Assembly (NCBI GenBank): GCA_035578905.1
Contig: JAQJVL010000327.1
Span: 319,001-383,000 of the forward strand
Direction of reading: 5' to 3'
DNA length: 64,000 bases
Origin: Stictocephala bisonia
Taxonomy: Eukaryota > Arthropoda > Insecta > Hemiptera > Membracidae
Position numbers and translations under genes: made by a program. A model generated the notes under the pieces. It had not been told where the DNA came from. It made no database searches and was given only the letters and a program-made list of their open reading frames with translations. Below, in pieces: positions 1 through 12,924 of the stretch (position 1 is its first letter; every line of letters starts with the position of its first letter).

Positions 1-312
1 GATGAGCAGCGGATTCGAGATAAAGGAACGAAGAAGACGGACGAAGGTGAGGATTGTTAAGTAGGGCTGTATGTACGAGGTTGGTGGTTACAATGGTTTA
101 TCAAGACGAAGATGAGCAGCGGATTCGAGATAAAGGAACGAAGAAGACGGACGAAGGTGAGGATTGTTAAGTAGGGCTGTATGTACGAGGTTGGTGGATA
201 CAATGGTTTAGCAAGACGAAGATGAGCAGTGGAGTCGAGATAAAGGAACGAAGAAGACGGACGAAGGTGAGGATTGTTAAGTAGGGCTGTATGTACGAGG
301 GAGGTGGATACA
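1..312. repeat. 110-bp tandem repeat, about 2.8 copies
   Basis: Units begin at 1, 111 and 221 with GATGAGCAG and are nearly identical; the third unit diverges after about 310. The window starts inside or at the edge of the array, so the true copy number is unknown. No ORF runs through it. I do not recognise the family. Confidence 0.93.
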
Positions 313-350
313 GATACGGTGTTGTTTCAATTACGAGATGAGATGTGATA

Positions 351-384
351 AGACTGTTCTCATAAAATGTGATGAGAACAGTCT
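351..384. repeat. Perfect 13-bp inverted repeat (hairpin)
   Basis: AGACTGTTCTCAT at 351-363 is matched by its exact reverse complement at 372-384 around an 8-nt loop. It sits just after the 110-bp array. There is no adjacent ORF to suggest a role. Confidence 0.8.
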
Positions 385-3069
385 ACTTGTGTGAATCATT
401 GAGTCTCCTTAGGGGGGCCTACCCCACTACCGATGGTAAACAACCCAGGAGACTACAAGGTAAGCTGGTTTGCTCAACCTGGTAGGGTGTAACAATATCT
501 TATACGGAGGAATGTTTTAAAGGCCTTCATACGATGTTTTTACTTTATAAATACCTTACTTAAAAATAAATACTTCTTCCCCAAATAATTGTGCGCATTT
601 TTACAAAAAAGCTTCTTAAAAAGATCAAAGGAGTGATGCCGGGAGCGAGGGGAGAAAACATTCCTGAATTCTTGAAATATTTCAGTCAAATACAGCAGCA
701 GTTTAATTCTTTGTATCCATATTTGCCCCGATTTCCATGGGTTCAATTTTATTTAATTAAAAATTGTAATTTATTAATCTTGTATTTATAACATACACAG
801 AAAACCCTTTATTTCTTAAACTAAATAGTGAATTAAAACCAAAACAAAATATTTGGACAAACTATTGTGAATTCTATAGACAAAAAACGTTAATTATCAG
901 CTAATGTAAAGGTTTTTCTATAGCATTTTTATTAATATTATTATTATTAATAGCACTGTACGATAATTATAGGTATTTCGCATCTAGATCTACAGTATTT
1001 CCATCAATCTTACATGCAATCACTCAGTTTATTTATAGTTTTATGTGCGCCCACTTAATTAACTAACACTATTCATTGACTGTTGAGTGTATAGTGTGTA
1101 GTACAGTAAATCATCACCCACGACGACCAGAAAACTACGTTACCGGCTGGTAGCGCTCAGCAGGAAGACGGCTATCCTAGGTAGGCCTCAGGTACATTCA
1201 ACCAAGGTTAGTTAAACTTCATACAGTCCATTTAAGCAGAAAAAACGCAACAGTAATCATAAACTTAAATGTTACAACAGTGTTTATGTTAAACAACTCT
1301 AAAGTAACCGGTTATAGATAAGGTCATTACGATAAATAAAAAGTGAAAGAGCGACTCTGAACAAAATAAATGTTATTCCTTTACCCAAGCTGATGTTGGT
1401 AGATGGACGAGTGGCGGCTGTTTACCATGTTATTGTCGCCACCCTTCAACCCTTGTCACTAGGAAATGCAGTAATGTAAGTCTCCATAAACCATCAATCC
1501 TGCATACCCCTTATCTATTTGTAACATCTCTTTGAGCCTTACCACTGATATTAAATATGCATTTATTTATTACACTAAGTATTGTCTTTGATGTGGACTT
1601 GTCTAATTAATGGTATGAATATATTAGCTTATGAATGACGATTAATGTTAATATTTATAAAATACATATTCATTTTTATTACTTTTTTAACTTAGGTTTG
1701 TTATTGCTTGAGTATCCCAGGACTATAGGTCTTAAATAAAATATATCTATTTTGAGTTTATAGGGAATGTAGGGAAGTTATTAGTGTTAAAGCAAGGTTA
1801 TAAACAGTATGAGATAAACATCGGCCCATGGTTCTTGATGACTCAGGTGGAACTAACATAACGTAATTGGAAACAAAGATGTGCTTCATTTTGTCTGAAA
1901 CTTATCTGGAAACTGCTTCTAAATGAAAATCTTTTATTTCCATTAAAACGTCATTTACTTATAACATATACATCAATTAACACGATTAAAATTAAAATTC
2001 CTCTTGGGATTCTAAAACGAAAGTTTTAATTGTTTTAGAATATTCGATCATATAATGTTATTGTTCCTTTTAGCAATGGTCTACAATGTTACGTTTGAAC
2101 CATAGAAATAAAACCGTAATAATTGAACGACTTCTCGGACTCGCGTTGCTAAACCTCCTCTGAACACTGTACATAAACCATACAAAATATGGAGTGCTAG
2201 TAAGTAAAGATAAATAATGGTCTCAACAAGTATCTTTGCTTCCCTAATTATCTGCCTCACTTTATTACATTGAAAGTATTTACATAATTAATAGTTAGAT
2301 ATTGATATTTCAAGAGAGCATTGTTTTTACAGTTATATTTAACTTCTGTATTAGTCGTGTGTGATAACATTAATATGACGGCTCCCAGAGATTAGTGTAG
2401 ACAATGCCTATTATATTGTGTAGGGTCTATACAATCCCCTTACCGTGCTGAGTGCCTTGCTGCAGTGTGTGCTGTGCAGATAGCCCCATTGATGAATCAA
2501 CATCCATTCATGTGAAATTTAGCTATACCAAGTGTTACTCGAGTGAAATATTTATTTATAATCAGTAATGTAATGTTAAGGAACTATAAATTTCGAATAG
2601 ATAGTATAGTTGAAGTGAATGTTTAATAAAAGAACAAGAATAATACAAATAAACAAGGCATTAATTACCATTCATTTATAACGATATTAGAAATGTTCCT
2701 TAACCTAAGAAATACAACAAAAATCTAATTCAAACAACAATTGGTCTTGTAATTTTAGGTAACCTCTGTTTAGGCATATTCAGACAGTAAATTAGGTAAG
2801 ACAATTGTAGCCAATTTTTACCTTGAAGTACTTTGAACAGTTCATGTCCATGAATAATAGTGGAGGCAGCTCAACCCCTTCCCTTCCATCTAGAAGCCGG
2901 AATCTACCTGGTTATGATCATACAATTTTGTGAAGGTACTTATATATAAAGGTACTTTATATAAAGCGTCTAACTTTAAACCTTCGTTATTACAATTTTA
3001 TTTCCCAATAATTTCGAAACATGGAAATTTCAGATATTCAAAAACCCAACTAACATAACTATTCTCCAT
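385..3069. other. AT-rich DNA, no feature seen
   Basis: Only short ORFs (under 70 codons) without recognisable motifs occur. Stretches such as 1130-1210 and 2385-2480 are somewhat richer in GC, but I could not link them to a coding frame or a repeat. Confidence 0.6.
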
Positions 3070-3500
3070 TCAGTTTTAGACCGATGATTTTACTTTTAAT
3101 TTTATGGAAAGTTTTTGAGAGGACGATGTTTGAAGAAGCTGTTAAAATAATTCCTGACCATCGGTTTTAATGCCGGCAGAAACAATCCACTCGATAAAAA
3201 ATTATGATGGATTCTCCAAACATGGTTTGAAAAAAAAAATGTAAGGCACAAATTTCTCAAACATTCCTCAGATATTCGATACTGAGGGTCATGACGAGCT
3301 TATGTTTAAACTAATTAATTTTAAATTCCCAAAGTCAAAGATAACAATTTTAAATTTTATTATATTTCATATGCCTTCCTCTATTAAAAAGACTTCTTTA
3401 ATTCAACAGTTCATCCACTTAAAACAGGTGTTCCTCAAGTTTCCATATTTGGGCCTGTAGTATTTAATCTCACTATGTCAGACATCCTCTTCCAGAAGAT
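3070..3500 (+). pseudogene. Decayed non-LTR reverse transcriptase fragment (Jockey-like)
   Basis: Reading across frames and ignoring stops gives RT landmarks in the right order. A KVFERTM-like segment and a phrase resembling IIPDHRF lie near 3105-3170. A block near 3275-3400 resembles the stretch that follows the first catalytic motif. GVPQVSIFGP near 3430-3460 matches the conserved GVPQGSILGP motif of Jockey/CR1-type RTs. The YADD box is not visible after it. Several stops and frameshifts show an old, dead copy. It could belong to any Jockey/CR1-related clade. Confidence 0.6.
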
Positions 3501-5890
3501 GACTAATTATGTCTTAACCAAATAGTTCTTATATCTCACGTCAATATCCTTTTATGAAATTACGCATTACTTCATCGGTAGGTTTGAATTTGATTGGTTA
3601 TACAAGTAGACGTTTCTATTACACTAAATAAGTGTGTAACAAAACTGTTATAAATAAAATAAGTTTGAAACAAAAGCATGTGCTAACTCCACATTTATGG
3701 GATTTTTTACAATATAATCCTGCAAACCAATCTGTCAAATATTTGGCTTGACAAAAAATGTATTTAGAACTTTTATAATAGTAAAAGGTTGACCCTAGGT
3801 AATACATTAATTTCAAACTTATTTCTCATGATAATCACGAATAGCAGATTAAGCCTCACTGTTCCTTATTCATTTATAAATCAATTACTAAACTGTTGGT
3901 TAAGTATGACTCTCCATTCTGGGATTTGTATAATATTTATATATATAACAAACAATCCACTTATAATGTCTCATCGATTGTTGCAGATTACGTATTACAT
4001 TAAGTTTTTTTCAGGTCTGATTAATAAAGCCTACAGCTGGCGACTGGGAAATAACGATAAAAACTAAGATGATAAGAAATCATCATTTAACACAGCTGCC
4101 ACCTTCATCTCACGTCCCCTCCTGACTTGGCTGAATAAACAACAATTGCCTACCCTCAAACCCCGACTCAGGCCTATAAAGTAAGAACTGTGATAGATTA
4201 TAATACTGTGGAAGCATCGGTAAAAACTATGCAAATGTGATATTTTATTTATTATATTGTAAAAAGTAATTATTGAGTATTATATAAGACATGACTCAGT
4301 TCCTCTGAATATAGGTGTACTATTATGACTTTGTAACTATAGAATGGGTGGATCAGCTGACTGAATATGGGTTCAGGGATTGGTGAGTAAGTAACCGGGC
4401 ATGCTCGAGTTGCGACAAATTCCCAAGAGGGCAACAAAACTTGTGTTCGAGTAGCGATACTTGCAGTGGTACGATCATTGAATTGAATAAAGTTTTCAAA
4501 GCTCAGAAGCAGTATTACATTTTTATTCTGAAAATAAATTTCTATAGCCTATTCAAAACACAAGTACCCAGGTGACGGTATTTGTAACGTAGATGAAAAG
4601 GGCCTTAGAGTAATTCAGACCAAGATACCACAGGTGATTCTGTTATTATTCTTCGTAATAAAAGTAGGAACTGTCAGAAGGAGGAGTATGTCTGCGATGT
4701 CTGTCATTAAATATTGATCATTATTGACCCGATATTGATCATTATCGTTAGTCTAGACTATTGTTTATTGATCATTGTTGATAATTATTGTGGTTCACAA
4801 TTTCATTTTTTACGTCTACGTTACTTATCTACCTATGTACAATAAACATGTTTTTGTCACAAAGCTGTTGTATAATTTTACTCTCCAACGTTTATATTTA
4901 TTAATAAGGGGGTCCATAATACAAACACCATGGGGGCCATATTAACTGTACAACCCGTTTTCTGAAGAATGTGTCGACTTTTGAAAATCGAACTAAAAAA
5001 TATATAACATGAAGTTTTAAACGCATATACCTACTACAATGTGTTCAGTAATTAACATCAGATTGTATCTATAATAATCACCTTTATTTTTTATTAATAA
5101 TAATACATTTTATAATAAAATAACAAAATGGGGGTCCATATTACCACCTTCTCATCTAGAATTTCACCACTTCATTACACTAAAGAAAGCTTTACTTCTA
5201 CTCGCTCTAGTGCGCCTAGTTTCCTCTGAAAGTAGAGAAATTTAAACCCGAACAGATTAACGCTGTATCTGACATCCAAATCAATTAAGCTCTTTCGTAA
5301 TTAGAAGTCGTAGCAACACCGTCAAAATAACAAAAGAAGCCTCTAACGTCGAATATCAAACCAATCGTCAAAATATCAAATATCAATCGAATATCAAAAA
5401 TATCGAGAGTTTGAAAGATTGGGAATGCGATGAATCGTGCACACAAGTACCCCTCAGTAGTGAAAACATTAGGATATCATGAGCAACTCATTCATGATTT
5501 AAGTGCCAATTGATCATGAAAAATCAGGCTTTGTTATAACATAGGCTAAATTCATACACGTACTTTTATGAAACTCATTATCAATTTATATTTTAAGATC
5601 TAATCACTGAAAAAACCCCATCGCACAGGAAGCATATAATAAATAAACTGCTAATTCTGATGTAGGTCTACATAAATGGCAGAGGGCCCTTTTATATCTT
5701 AGTCCATATGCCTCTTTCAAGAGCCAACCTCATCATAACATTTTTTTTTTTCGAGGAATAAGCCTCGAAAAAGATATTGGAACTTTGTCCAGTGTCTCAA
5801 TTGTACGCAATTTCATTCTATGAAGAGTACAAAAGATGATTACACGGAATAATAAATAGTACCACGTTTATTTTTATCGGGAGAGTGAGT
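3501..5890. other. AT-rich DNA with a weak repeated motif
   Basis: No coding sequence is recognised. GGGGGTCCATA-type motifs recur at about 4907-4945 and 5129-5150, and TATCAA-rich DNA lies at 5340-5410. A 92-codon ORF at 3789-4067 has no recognisable domain and is probably chance. Confidence 0.5.
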
Positions 5891-5904
5891 GGTTGCTAGG
5901 GGTC

Positions 5905-7190
5905 GTATTCGTTGAGAGGATTAATACACTTTTTAGAAACAAACAATATCATAGATAAAGAGCAACATGGTTTCCGCACTGGTAGATCAGTTATTAGCGC
6001 TAACATAGATTTTATCGAAGCGGTAATTGATGCTATTGATAAGGGAGAAAAGGTTGCTGGAGTCTTTATGGACCTCAGCAAAGCATTTGACAGCGTGTCA
6101 CCCTATACTTTTGAGTGTATTGCAATCATTGGGGATACGTGGTAGGGCTTTTTCTTGGTTTCAGTCATATTTACAAAATAGAAAGCAATTTGTTGAAGTA
6201 AGCTACATAAATAAATATAATTACAAAACATGTGTTCCATCTGCACTTAAAAAATTAAAGTATGGTGTTCCACAGGGGTCCATTCTAGGGCCACTGCTTT
6301 TTATTTGTTACCTGAAAGGGGTTCCAGATCTTATAAAATGGGGTGATATTTTTATGTATGCAGATGACATTAGTTTTAAAATGTCTAGTAAACATTTTGA
6401 TGACATTGAAGAGCAAAGTTTTGTTCAGTTATCTTCTATTAATCAACATTTAAGTGATTTAAATCTTCTAGTTAATCCAGATAAAACTAATTATATTTAT
6501 TTTTCAACTCCTCAAAATATAGAATGTAACAAAACAAGTATATTTCTGGGTGAACAAAGTTTGGAAGAAGTAGAAAATACAAAGCTGTTGGGTTTAGAAA
6601 TAGATAGAAATTTAAATTGGAACATTCATGTAAATAAAGTATGTAGTAAAATTTCATCCGGATTGTTTGCTTTGAGGGCAATGTCTAAAATTTGTAGCAA
6701 GGAGACCTTAAAAACTATTTATTGCTCGCTCATTCATTCGCACATTTCTTTTGGCCTAATATTATATGGTGGAACATCTTCTGAGAATCTAAATAGAATA
6801 TTACATCTGCAAAAACAAGCAATTAGAATAATATTTGGTCTTAATTGGACAGACTCAGCAAGAGAATATTTCCCAAAACTTGGTATTCTGACGATTTATA
6901 GTCAATATATCTTTCAGCTGATACTCCATATTAAAAATAATTTATCAGATTTTCATACTTTGGGCTCACACCATAGTTATCAAACGCGGAATAATAATAA
7001 AATCTCTCATGTGGTGCACAGGTTGAAATTCCTTGAAAAGAAACCTTCGTACGCAGGGGTGAGTTTCTATAATAGTCTGCCCATTAGAATATTAAATATA
7101 AATGACAAATTGATTTTCAAAAGGGAATTAAAGGTTTTTTTACACCCTAAACCCTTGTATTCACTACAAGAATTTTTTATTTTAAAGTAA
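5905..7190 (+). pseudogene. 5'-truncated non-LTR retrotransposon RT (Jockey-like)
   Basis: The first part (5912-6110) encodes the RT palm entry with GFRTGRSV, then MDLSKAFDSV, which holds the first catalytic Asp. A one-base-type frameshift near 6100-6110 moves the reading frame to the segment that runs open to 7190. That segment carries LQSLGIRGRAFSW, YGVPQGSILGPLLF and the catalytic YADD box (MYADDISF near 6355), followed by the thumb and the C-terminal extension with LQKQAIR. Endonuclease and ORF1 are absent, so the copy is 5'-truncated, as is usual for target-primed insertion. Apart from the frameshift the copy is well preserved. The clade call rests on motif style; CR1 is the main alternative. 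Confidence 0.85.
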
Positions 7191-7370
7191 TTTGACTTTA
7201 CTAAAGTAGTCCTGCTATTAAAGTGTTGTTAGACTTAGTTCAATCTTATATATAGTTATCTATCTTATATATAGTTATTTTAAGTTTCGTTGACACCATT
7301 CTTGTACACATTTCATGTGATATTATGAATAAAGATATTTTGACTATAGACTATTGACTATTTATCGAGT
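7191..7370 (+). mobile_element. 3' UTR and simple-repeat tail of the Jockey-like element
   Basis: After the RT stop comes a short AT-rich UTR with a duplicated CTTATATATAGTTAT. An AATAAAG signal near 7328 is followed by a TTGACTATTGACTA-type tail ending near 7365. Short simple-repeat tails instead of poly(A) are common in Jockey/CR1 elements. Confidence 0.65.
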
Positions 7371-8621
7371 CTTACTGTAATTTATGCTAAATTAATAGTT
7401 TTGGTGCAGCTGATAAAATGGTGCCTGATATTGAAAAATATGCATTTTAAGGATGTTGGTAATTGTTAGGCTAATAATAAATAATCAAGGTTTTTATTGA
7501 CGTTAAAGATTTTAAATAATGATATTACTATATTTTTAAATATTGTTTGCTTAATGCAAATTATAATTAGATACGGCTATTTTAAACTGCCCACAAATAA
7601 AAAACGTAAGGGACGGCTTGAACATTGACACTTTCAAGAAGAAATTAAAAAACGCCATATGAACTTTAAAATCGAGAGGTTACGACTATCCATTAATTTC
7701 AACTAATTTTAACAATTTTACTCAAAATTCATTTCCATGATATATTGAATATAGTTCTTAACAGATGTACTTTGATTCCCTTGACAAACCATCTCTGGTT
7801 CTTGGTACGTCAAGCACGACTCTACAAGACAATTGGACCCGGAAATGAGATATTGATAGGATCAACTTTCTCAGCAGTAACTTTATCCAACTGAGATCTT
7901 CACGTCTCTAAAAATTACGTGTTTCTTTTCCTAATTTATGATCCTTTGTTTGTATCATTTTACTACTTGTATTAAAAGTACAAATAGATTTTTTTCGCCT
8001 CTAGATTTGTCAGATTTTAACGGTTATGTTCTCTCAACAGGTTGAGAGTAAACTTTACCTTATATTATTAAACTAGGGGACACTCCTGCACGCTTCGTGT
8101 GCCAACCCCGACTCTCGCTGCGCTCGATACACCTCGGCCTTCATCCTTGGCATTTGACTTTGACTACAAATAATAGTAGATTATCTGTATAACGTGTAAT
8201 TACAATATTATATTATTTACAGTATTTCACTCACACTACTTGCATTGCTACCTTTAATTTTAAAGGGTGTTACTTAGCCTATTTCAAACGTGTTTATTTC
8301 ATTTGTTGTTTTTTTTAACAGCTCTTAATTAAACTTTTAAAGATTAAACTCTTAATCCATCAGTATGGTAATGTCAAATATATAAAATAAACATGTTTAT
8401 TTACAAATCAGCTGTTATTATTTCACTAAAATTAACCCAATGTTATTCTTAAGGAAAAAAGGAAATTTTGAGGGGCTGTTTGTACCCCTTAGGAACGGAA
8501 TTTCGAAAAATCCTTTCTTAGTGGGTCCCCTTGATAATAAAGCTAACTTCGTTTTTTGACATTTTGTGATCAGTGAGTGAGTGGTATTTGGCTTTTATAA
8601 ATATTCATTATAGATATTCAC
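7371..8621. other. AT-rich DNA with one GC-rich block
   Basis: No coding region is recognised. A GC-rich block at 8085-8140 contains the hairpin CACGCTTCGTG and CTCGCTGCGCTCG. It looks like a repeat-derived fragment and may belong with the hammerhead-like motif downstream, but this is not established. Confidence 0.45.
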
Positions 8622-8623
8622 CT

Positions 8624-8657
8624 ATGAAGATGGCATAAATGCCGAAACCGGTCGGTG
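8624..8657 (+). ncRNA. Hammerhead-like motif, Penelope-type end (decayed)
   Basis: ATGAAGA (8624-8630) resembles the ribozyme core CUGANGA. It is followed by one extra base, a GGCA/TGCC stem with a 4-nt loop (8632-8643), GAAA (8644-8647) and an ACC-GGTC-GGT mini-hairpin. This order is that of hammerhead motifs known from Penelope-like elements. The first core base is A instead of C and the base expected at the cleavage site is G, so cleavage is unlikely. Compare 28384-28426. Confidence 0.45.
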
Positions 8658-8660
8658 ATA

Positions 8661-10300
8661 ATTTAATAAAAAAAACTATTTAAGGGTGCTAAGTTATTGT
8701 TTTTTATTATAACATTACTATAAATAGCAGCCCTAGGAATTACAACTTTTCTACTATATATATATATATAAAATAATCTATAGGAGTATTGTTAGGATGT
8801 CTCGAGATAGACAGATATAAGTACCTGTCTACTTTTAATGTAAATGATTACTAACAGATTTGTATCTCATATTTCATGATAGCTTCTGGCCCTTCAATAT
8901 ACAATGGGTTTCGTTATAATCTGATGCTCCCTTATGTGTAAAGAAGACTGCACATTGGCCTTGTTAAGTATGACGTCACTAAGTAACTGGGGGGGGAGGG
9001 TGTTAAAGCGTGTCTGTGGCTCGTACATCACTGCAACCATCACGTCTTGGGTAATGGAGGTCACTCACTGTATAATTGAACTTGCCTGCTGATTAATATA
9101 AAGGGGCCAATGTCGTCCTAGTATACAGCGTAGGCTGTTGTTCTCTCTGGGAGACCTCTGATGGGACATTGTAATCACAAATAAACTTGACTAAACGTAA
9201 ACACCTTTAATAATTTTAATTTATGAAGCCAAATGTTCACAAGACATAACAATTTATCATATGCCCATTTGTATGATGTAGGATGATCGATGTCGGATAT
9301 ATCCCAAGTCGAATCACCTTGGCTCAAGTCATTTATCACACATCGCTTCCCAACAGTGTCATTGAGGTTAGCTTATAGAAAACCGCTGAGGATAATTTAT
9401 CTTTAAAGATTGGAAGGTAGGTTATATTTCTTCTGAACAAAAAACAGAATTTCCTTCCACATAGCTCACGTTTTCTACTTACAGTTCTCTTCCAAAATGT
9501 ATTAAAATATGAAGATATTTAAGTAAATATCAATTTACTGAAAACAAATGTTTATCACAATTGTACGAGTATTTCTATATGCACCCAATACAAACAAATT
9601 AATTCCTTCGGAAACGTAAATTGTTTGAATGAAATTATTCGTTTAGTTTCTTAGTCTTCGTAGATTTTTCACTTAACTGGTCCATTCCTGTAAATATTTC
9701 ATTAAAAGAACTGCACTTAATCATATGGCGTTTATTATTAAGTATGAAAAGTATTTAGTGAACGTGGATTTCACAATATAAGTACATAATACCATACTAT
9801 TATTTCACTAAAAATTGTATAATCGTTGATTAACTAAACAATTTATCTACTTTTGATAATGTTTGCTAGTTGGTTACTACAAATTAATTAAGGAAAGCAC
9901 GGATGCACATGCCCAGAAACACTTATGTACATAAATGTGATGTTTGTTCTTATTGATAATGTCCAATACTAATTAATGGCAAAAGAAGTAACAGTATTTA
10001 AAATCACCTGACGAATACACACGAATCAATGGCGAATGATAGCATTGGTGTGACGACAATCGAAGGAACTGTCATGTTGAAAAGACGCTTTTTATACAAC
10101 GTGCTGGAAAGTAGGTCGTGTCGATGGCCATACCGTATGCGGATCAGCAGAATACAGGACAGGAATTCGACGTATACAGTATCGATGTTATAAGTAATTA
10201 GAATATTCAATTACAAATCATGTATTCTAAAGGTCAAAAGAAATAAATAATTTTATATAGATTTGTAGTGCCCTTAGCTCTCTATTGTTCTAGATTTATT
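8661..10300. other. AT-rich DNA, no feature seen
   Basis: A short TA repeat (8756-8770) and a G run near 8990-8999 are the only notable low-complexity tracts. ORFs are below 70 codons and have no visible motifs. Confidence 0.5.
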
Positions 10301-10306
10301 TAAATA

Positions 10307-10484
10307 AAGGGCCGGAGGGAAAAAGGGGCAGTCACATTTTTTTCGAAATTGAGTTATTGATAGATTGTTGTAGCTCTTAAAGAGTACATTCACATGATAT
10401 AATGATTTGTATGAAGAACGGGTCAAGTCACCTTAAAATAATGGTTTGAAATATTGGGCCCAAAGGGAAGAAGGGGCAAAGTCC
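10307..10484 (+). repeat. Subterminal direct repeats at the presumed left end of DNA transposon copy A
   Basis: GGGCCGGAGGGAAAAAGGGG (from 10307) and GGGCCCAAAGGGAAGAAGGGG (from 10456) are related direct repeats about 150 bp apart. They lie 320-500 bp upstream of the copy A transposase start. Their position suggests a transposon end with repeated binding sites. No matching inverted copy was found on the right side, where the element is truncated. Confidence 0.45.
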
Positions 10485-10807
10485 AGCGCGTAGTGGAAAG
10501 GAGTCAAGTCCACGACTGAACGCGGTTGTATTCAGCAATTTAACGATGCAGATCTTAATTAACCGTGACTTTTCTTGTTGTTATTTAATAACTGAGTTTA
10601 TTATAAATGTATTTACATCTTAGAAGCATTATTTTAAATACAAATAATAAAATATTTGCTACTTAATCAGTTGCTGATTTGAATCACAGATGATTCTGAA
10701 GGCAGTGTGTGTTTTGTTGTTGTTTGTCAGAGGTGAGGTTAAGTTACTCTTGCTTATCTGTGATGGTGTTTTCTCTAAATGTTATATTAATATAATATTG
10801 GTGCAAT

Positions 10808-12227
10808 ATGAGTGAAAGTGATGCAACTGTTCTTATATGGGTGGGTAGGTGATCAATGCAACTGTTCTTGTACGGGTGGGTGGGTCAATATCAACTGTTC
10901 TTGTATGGGCGGGTGGGTGGCTCAATAGCAACTGTTCTTGTATGGGTGAGTCAATGCAACCCACATATTCAATTGTAGGTGAGATTGTTCAAATATTCAA
11001 ATCTGAGAGTAGCTTTAAAATGCAAACATAAGGTCATGGTTTTTTCTTACAAACAAAAAGGGTGGGTCAATAATTTTATACGGGTATGGATGAGCGGGAG
11101 GATCAATAACAATGTACCTGTATCGGTGGGCGGGTGGGTCAATACCACTGTACGTGTATGGGTGGGCAAGTGATGATGGTGTCGTGGAGAAGACTTCTAA
11201 AAAAAGAAAAGGAATTGGTAGACTACGAGATGTTTTAAAGAAGATGAGGGTGCAGAGTCATGAGCCGGGGGCAGACTGTAAGTGTAAAATGAAATGCTTT
11301 GAAAAAATACCTTTAGAGGTTAGAGATAACATTCTTACTAAATTTAATCTGATGGACAATACAAATGAACAAAATTCTTATTTGTGCGGCTTGATGGCTG
11401 TTGTGCCTGTTCAGCGTCGTAGGCCTAGGGTAAATACACCTGATGCGAAATTTAGAGATGTAACATGTAAATATAAAGTTAGGGATATGGTCGATGGAGT
11501 AGTTAAAGAGTACGATGTTTGTCGGAAAGCATTTTCTGCCATACATGGCATATCAAAAAAGAAGGTAGAATATTTAATGAACTCATTGAAATTGACGGTA
11601 TCCTCACCAAAGGACCAAAGAGGAAAACATTTTAACAGAAAACATGCTATCCCTGAGGAAACAAAACAAATGATTAAGGACCATATAAATTCATTCAAGG
11701 GTCGAGGAGCCCATTACTGTCTTAAAGACTCAAAAAAGAAATATTTACCAGAGGACCTGAATATATCAAAAATGCATAAACTTTTTCAAGAGCTACATCC
11801 AAACACACAAGTCTCTTACGACTCTTACAGATCTGTTTTTAACACATCCTTTAACATAGCCTTTGGCTACCCAAGAACAGATACTTGTAGTTTTTGCGAT
11901 GAAATGCATATAAAATTAGAATCATTAAGAAATGATTTGAAAAGTGTTGAAAGTCAAGAAGAAAGAGGTAAAATTGAAGAATCCTTAAAGAATAAAGAAA
12001 CGGAATTAAAATTGCACAAATTAAAGGCAGAAAAATTTTATGATTTGAAAAGAAGAGCACGAAAGGCTGCATCGAAAACAAAAACCTATGAGGCCATATG
12101 CATTGATTATGGAAAAAATTTGTGTGTACCTAATGTTACTACAAACGATATTTATTATAGAAGACAGCTGTCTGTTTTTTGTTTTATTATTCATATTTTT
12201 TGGGAACTGATTCTATTTTTAAAATAG
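10808..12227 (+). pseudogene. Transposase-like pseudogene, copy A (same family as 53836-56095)
   Basis: The first codons (ATG at 10808) are separated from the rest by a 344-bp minisatellite insertion. After removing the insertion and one copy of the duplicated 8 bp, the frame is continuous into the long ORF ending at 12227. Shared with copy B are a basic N-terminus, a Cys cluster (CKCKMKC), a DQRGKHFNR-type segment, FGYPRTDTCSFC, a coiled-coil-like KLHKLKAEKFY segment and YYRRQ. The ORF then diverges at about 12190. The first catalytic Asp is probably in the CIDYGK segment near 12100; the following two acidic motifs seen in copy B are missing. This is a truncated transposase of a DDE-type family that I cannot name with confidence. 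Confidence 0.7.
10824..11167. mobile_element. G-rich minisatellite block A1 inserted in copy A, flanked by 8-bp direct repeats
   Basis: Degenerate units of about 30-35 bp, consensus CAATACCACTGTACGTGTATGGGTGGGTGGGT, run through the block. About 100 bp of non-repeat sequence (roughly 10957-11060) lies in the middle. AAGTGATG occurs immediately before (10816-10823) and after (11168-11175), and the host ORF resumes in frame after it. This is what insertion of a discrete unit with target-site duplication would leave. No terminal inverted repeats are visible. Confidence 0.7.
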
Positions 12228-12900
12228 TATTGTTATTTATTGTTAAATTGTATTTTCTTTATATTTTTATATTCCTGTTATTAACTGTGTTTAAATTTTA
12301 ATTTATAGTTTTATTATAATATTTTGGGCACTTAATAAGTTTGTGATTTTTTTTCATTGTTAGGCCGAGTTGTTAATATTTGTACATGTCATTTATTTTG
12401 TCGATTGTATTTTTTTTACCCGGAAATTATGATACACCTGTACCACCGAAAATTTAACTTTTATTTCCTAAATTTAAATTTCACTAAAAGGGGATTGCTT
12501 ATTTAAATTAACGTTTTTAATTTTTTTTTTTTTCGATTCGGAGCCACCTAGGAGTACCGGCTGACTTCATGGGAGTTTATTCTCGTGTATTCATGAATAC
12601 ATGAGTCCTGTGTATTTTTCGGTTTATTTCTGTTGTTGTGCTTTTTTCACTGTTAGATATTCCATTTTTTTTTATTTTTGGATATTCTGCAGATAGGCAT
12701 TCCTGTTCTTTGTTGATATTTTATTTACGTTGTTTTGTTTTTGATTGTAATTATTGCTCTCGTAGCCTTCAGCCAGGTGTTCATTTACTTTTTTGCAATA
12801 AATCTTCTTTTCCACCCTATTGCCGAGTTTAGTTTTAACCCTCCGAGTGCCGCCCGTCACCCTATCACTTTCTGGACTTGAGCCATCCCCCGTTTCAGCT
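12228..12900. other. AT-rich DNA, no feature seen
   Basis: A poly-T tract lies at about 12518-12533. Small ORFs carry no recognisable motifs. Confidence 0.5.
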
Positions 12901-12924
12901 AGACTTCCTTTATTTGGTGGGGGT

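Noticed and set aside
3789..4067. 92-codon ORF as a small gene
   Set aside because: AT-driven composition, no motif and no upstream signals; likely chance.
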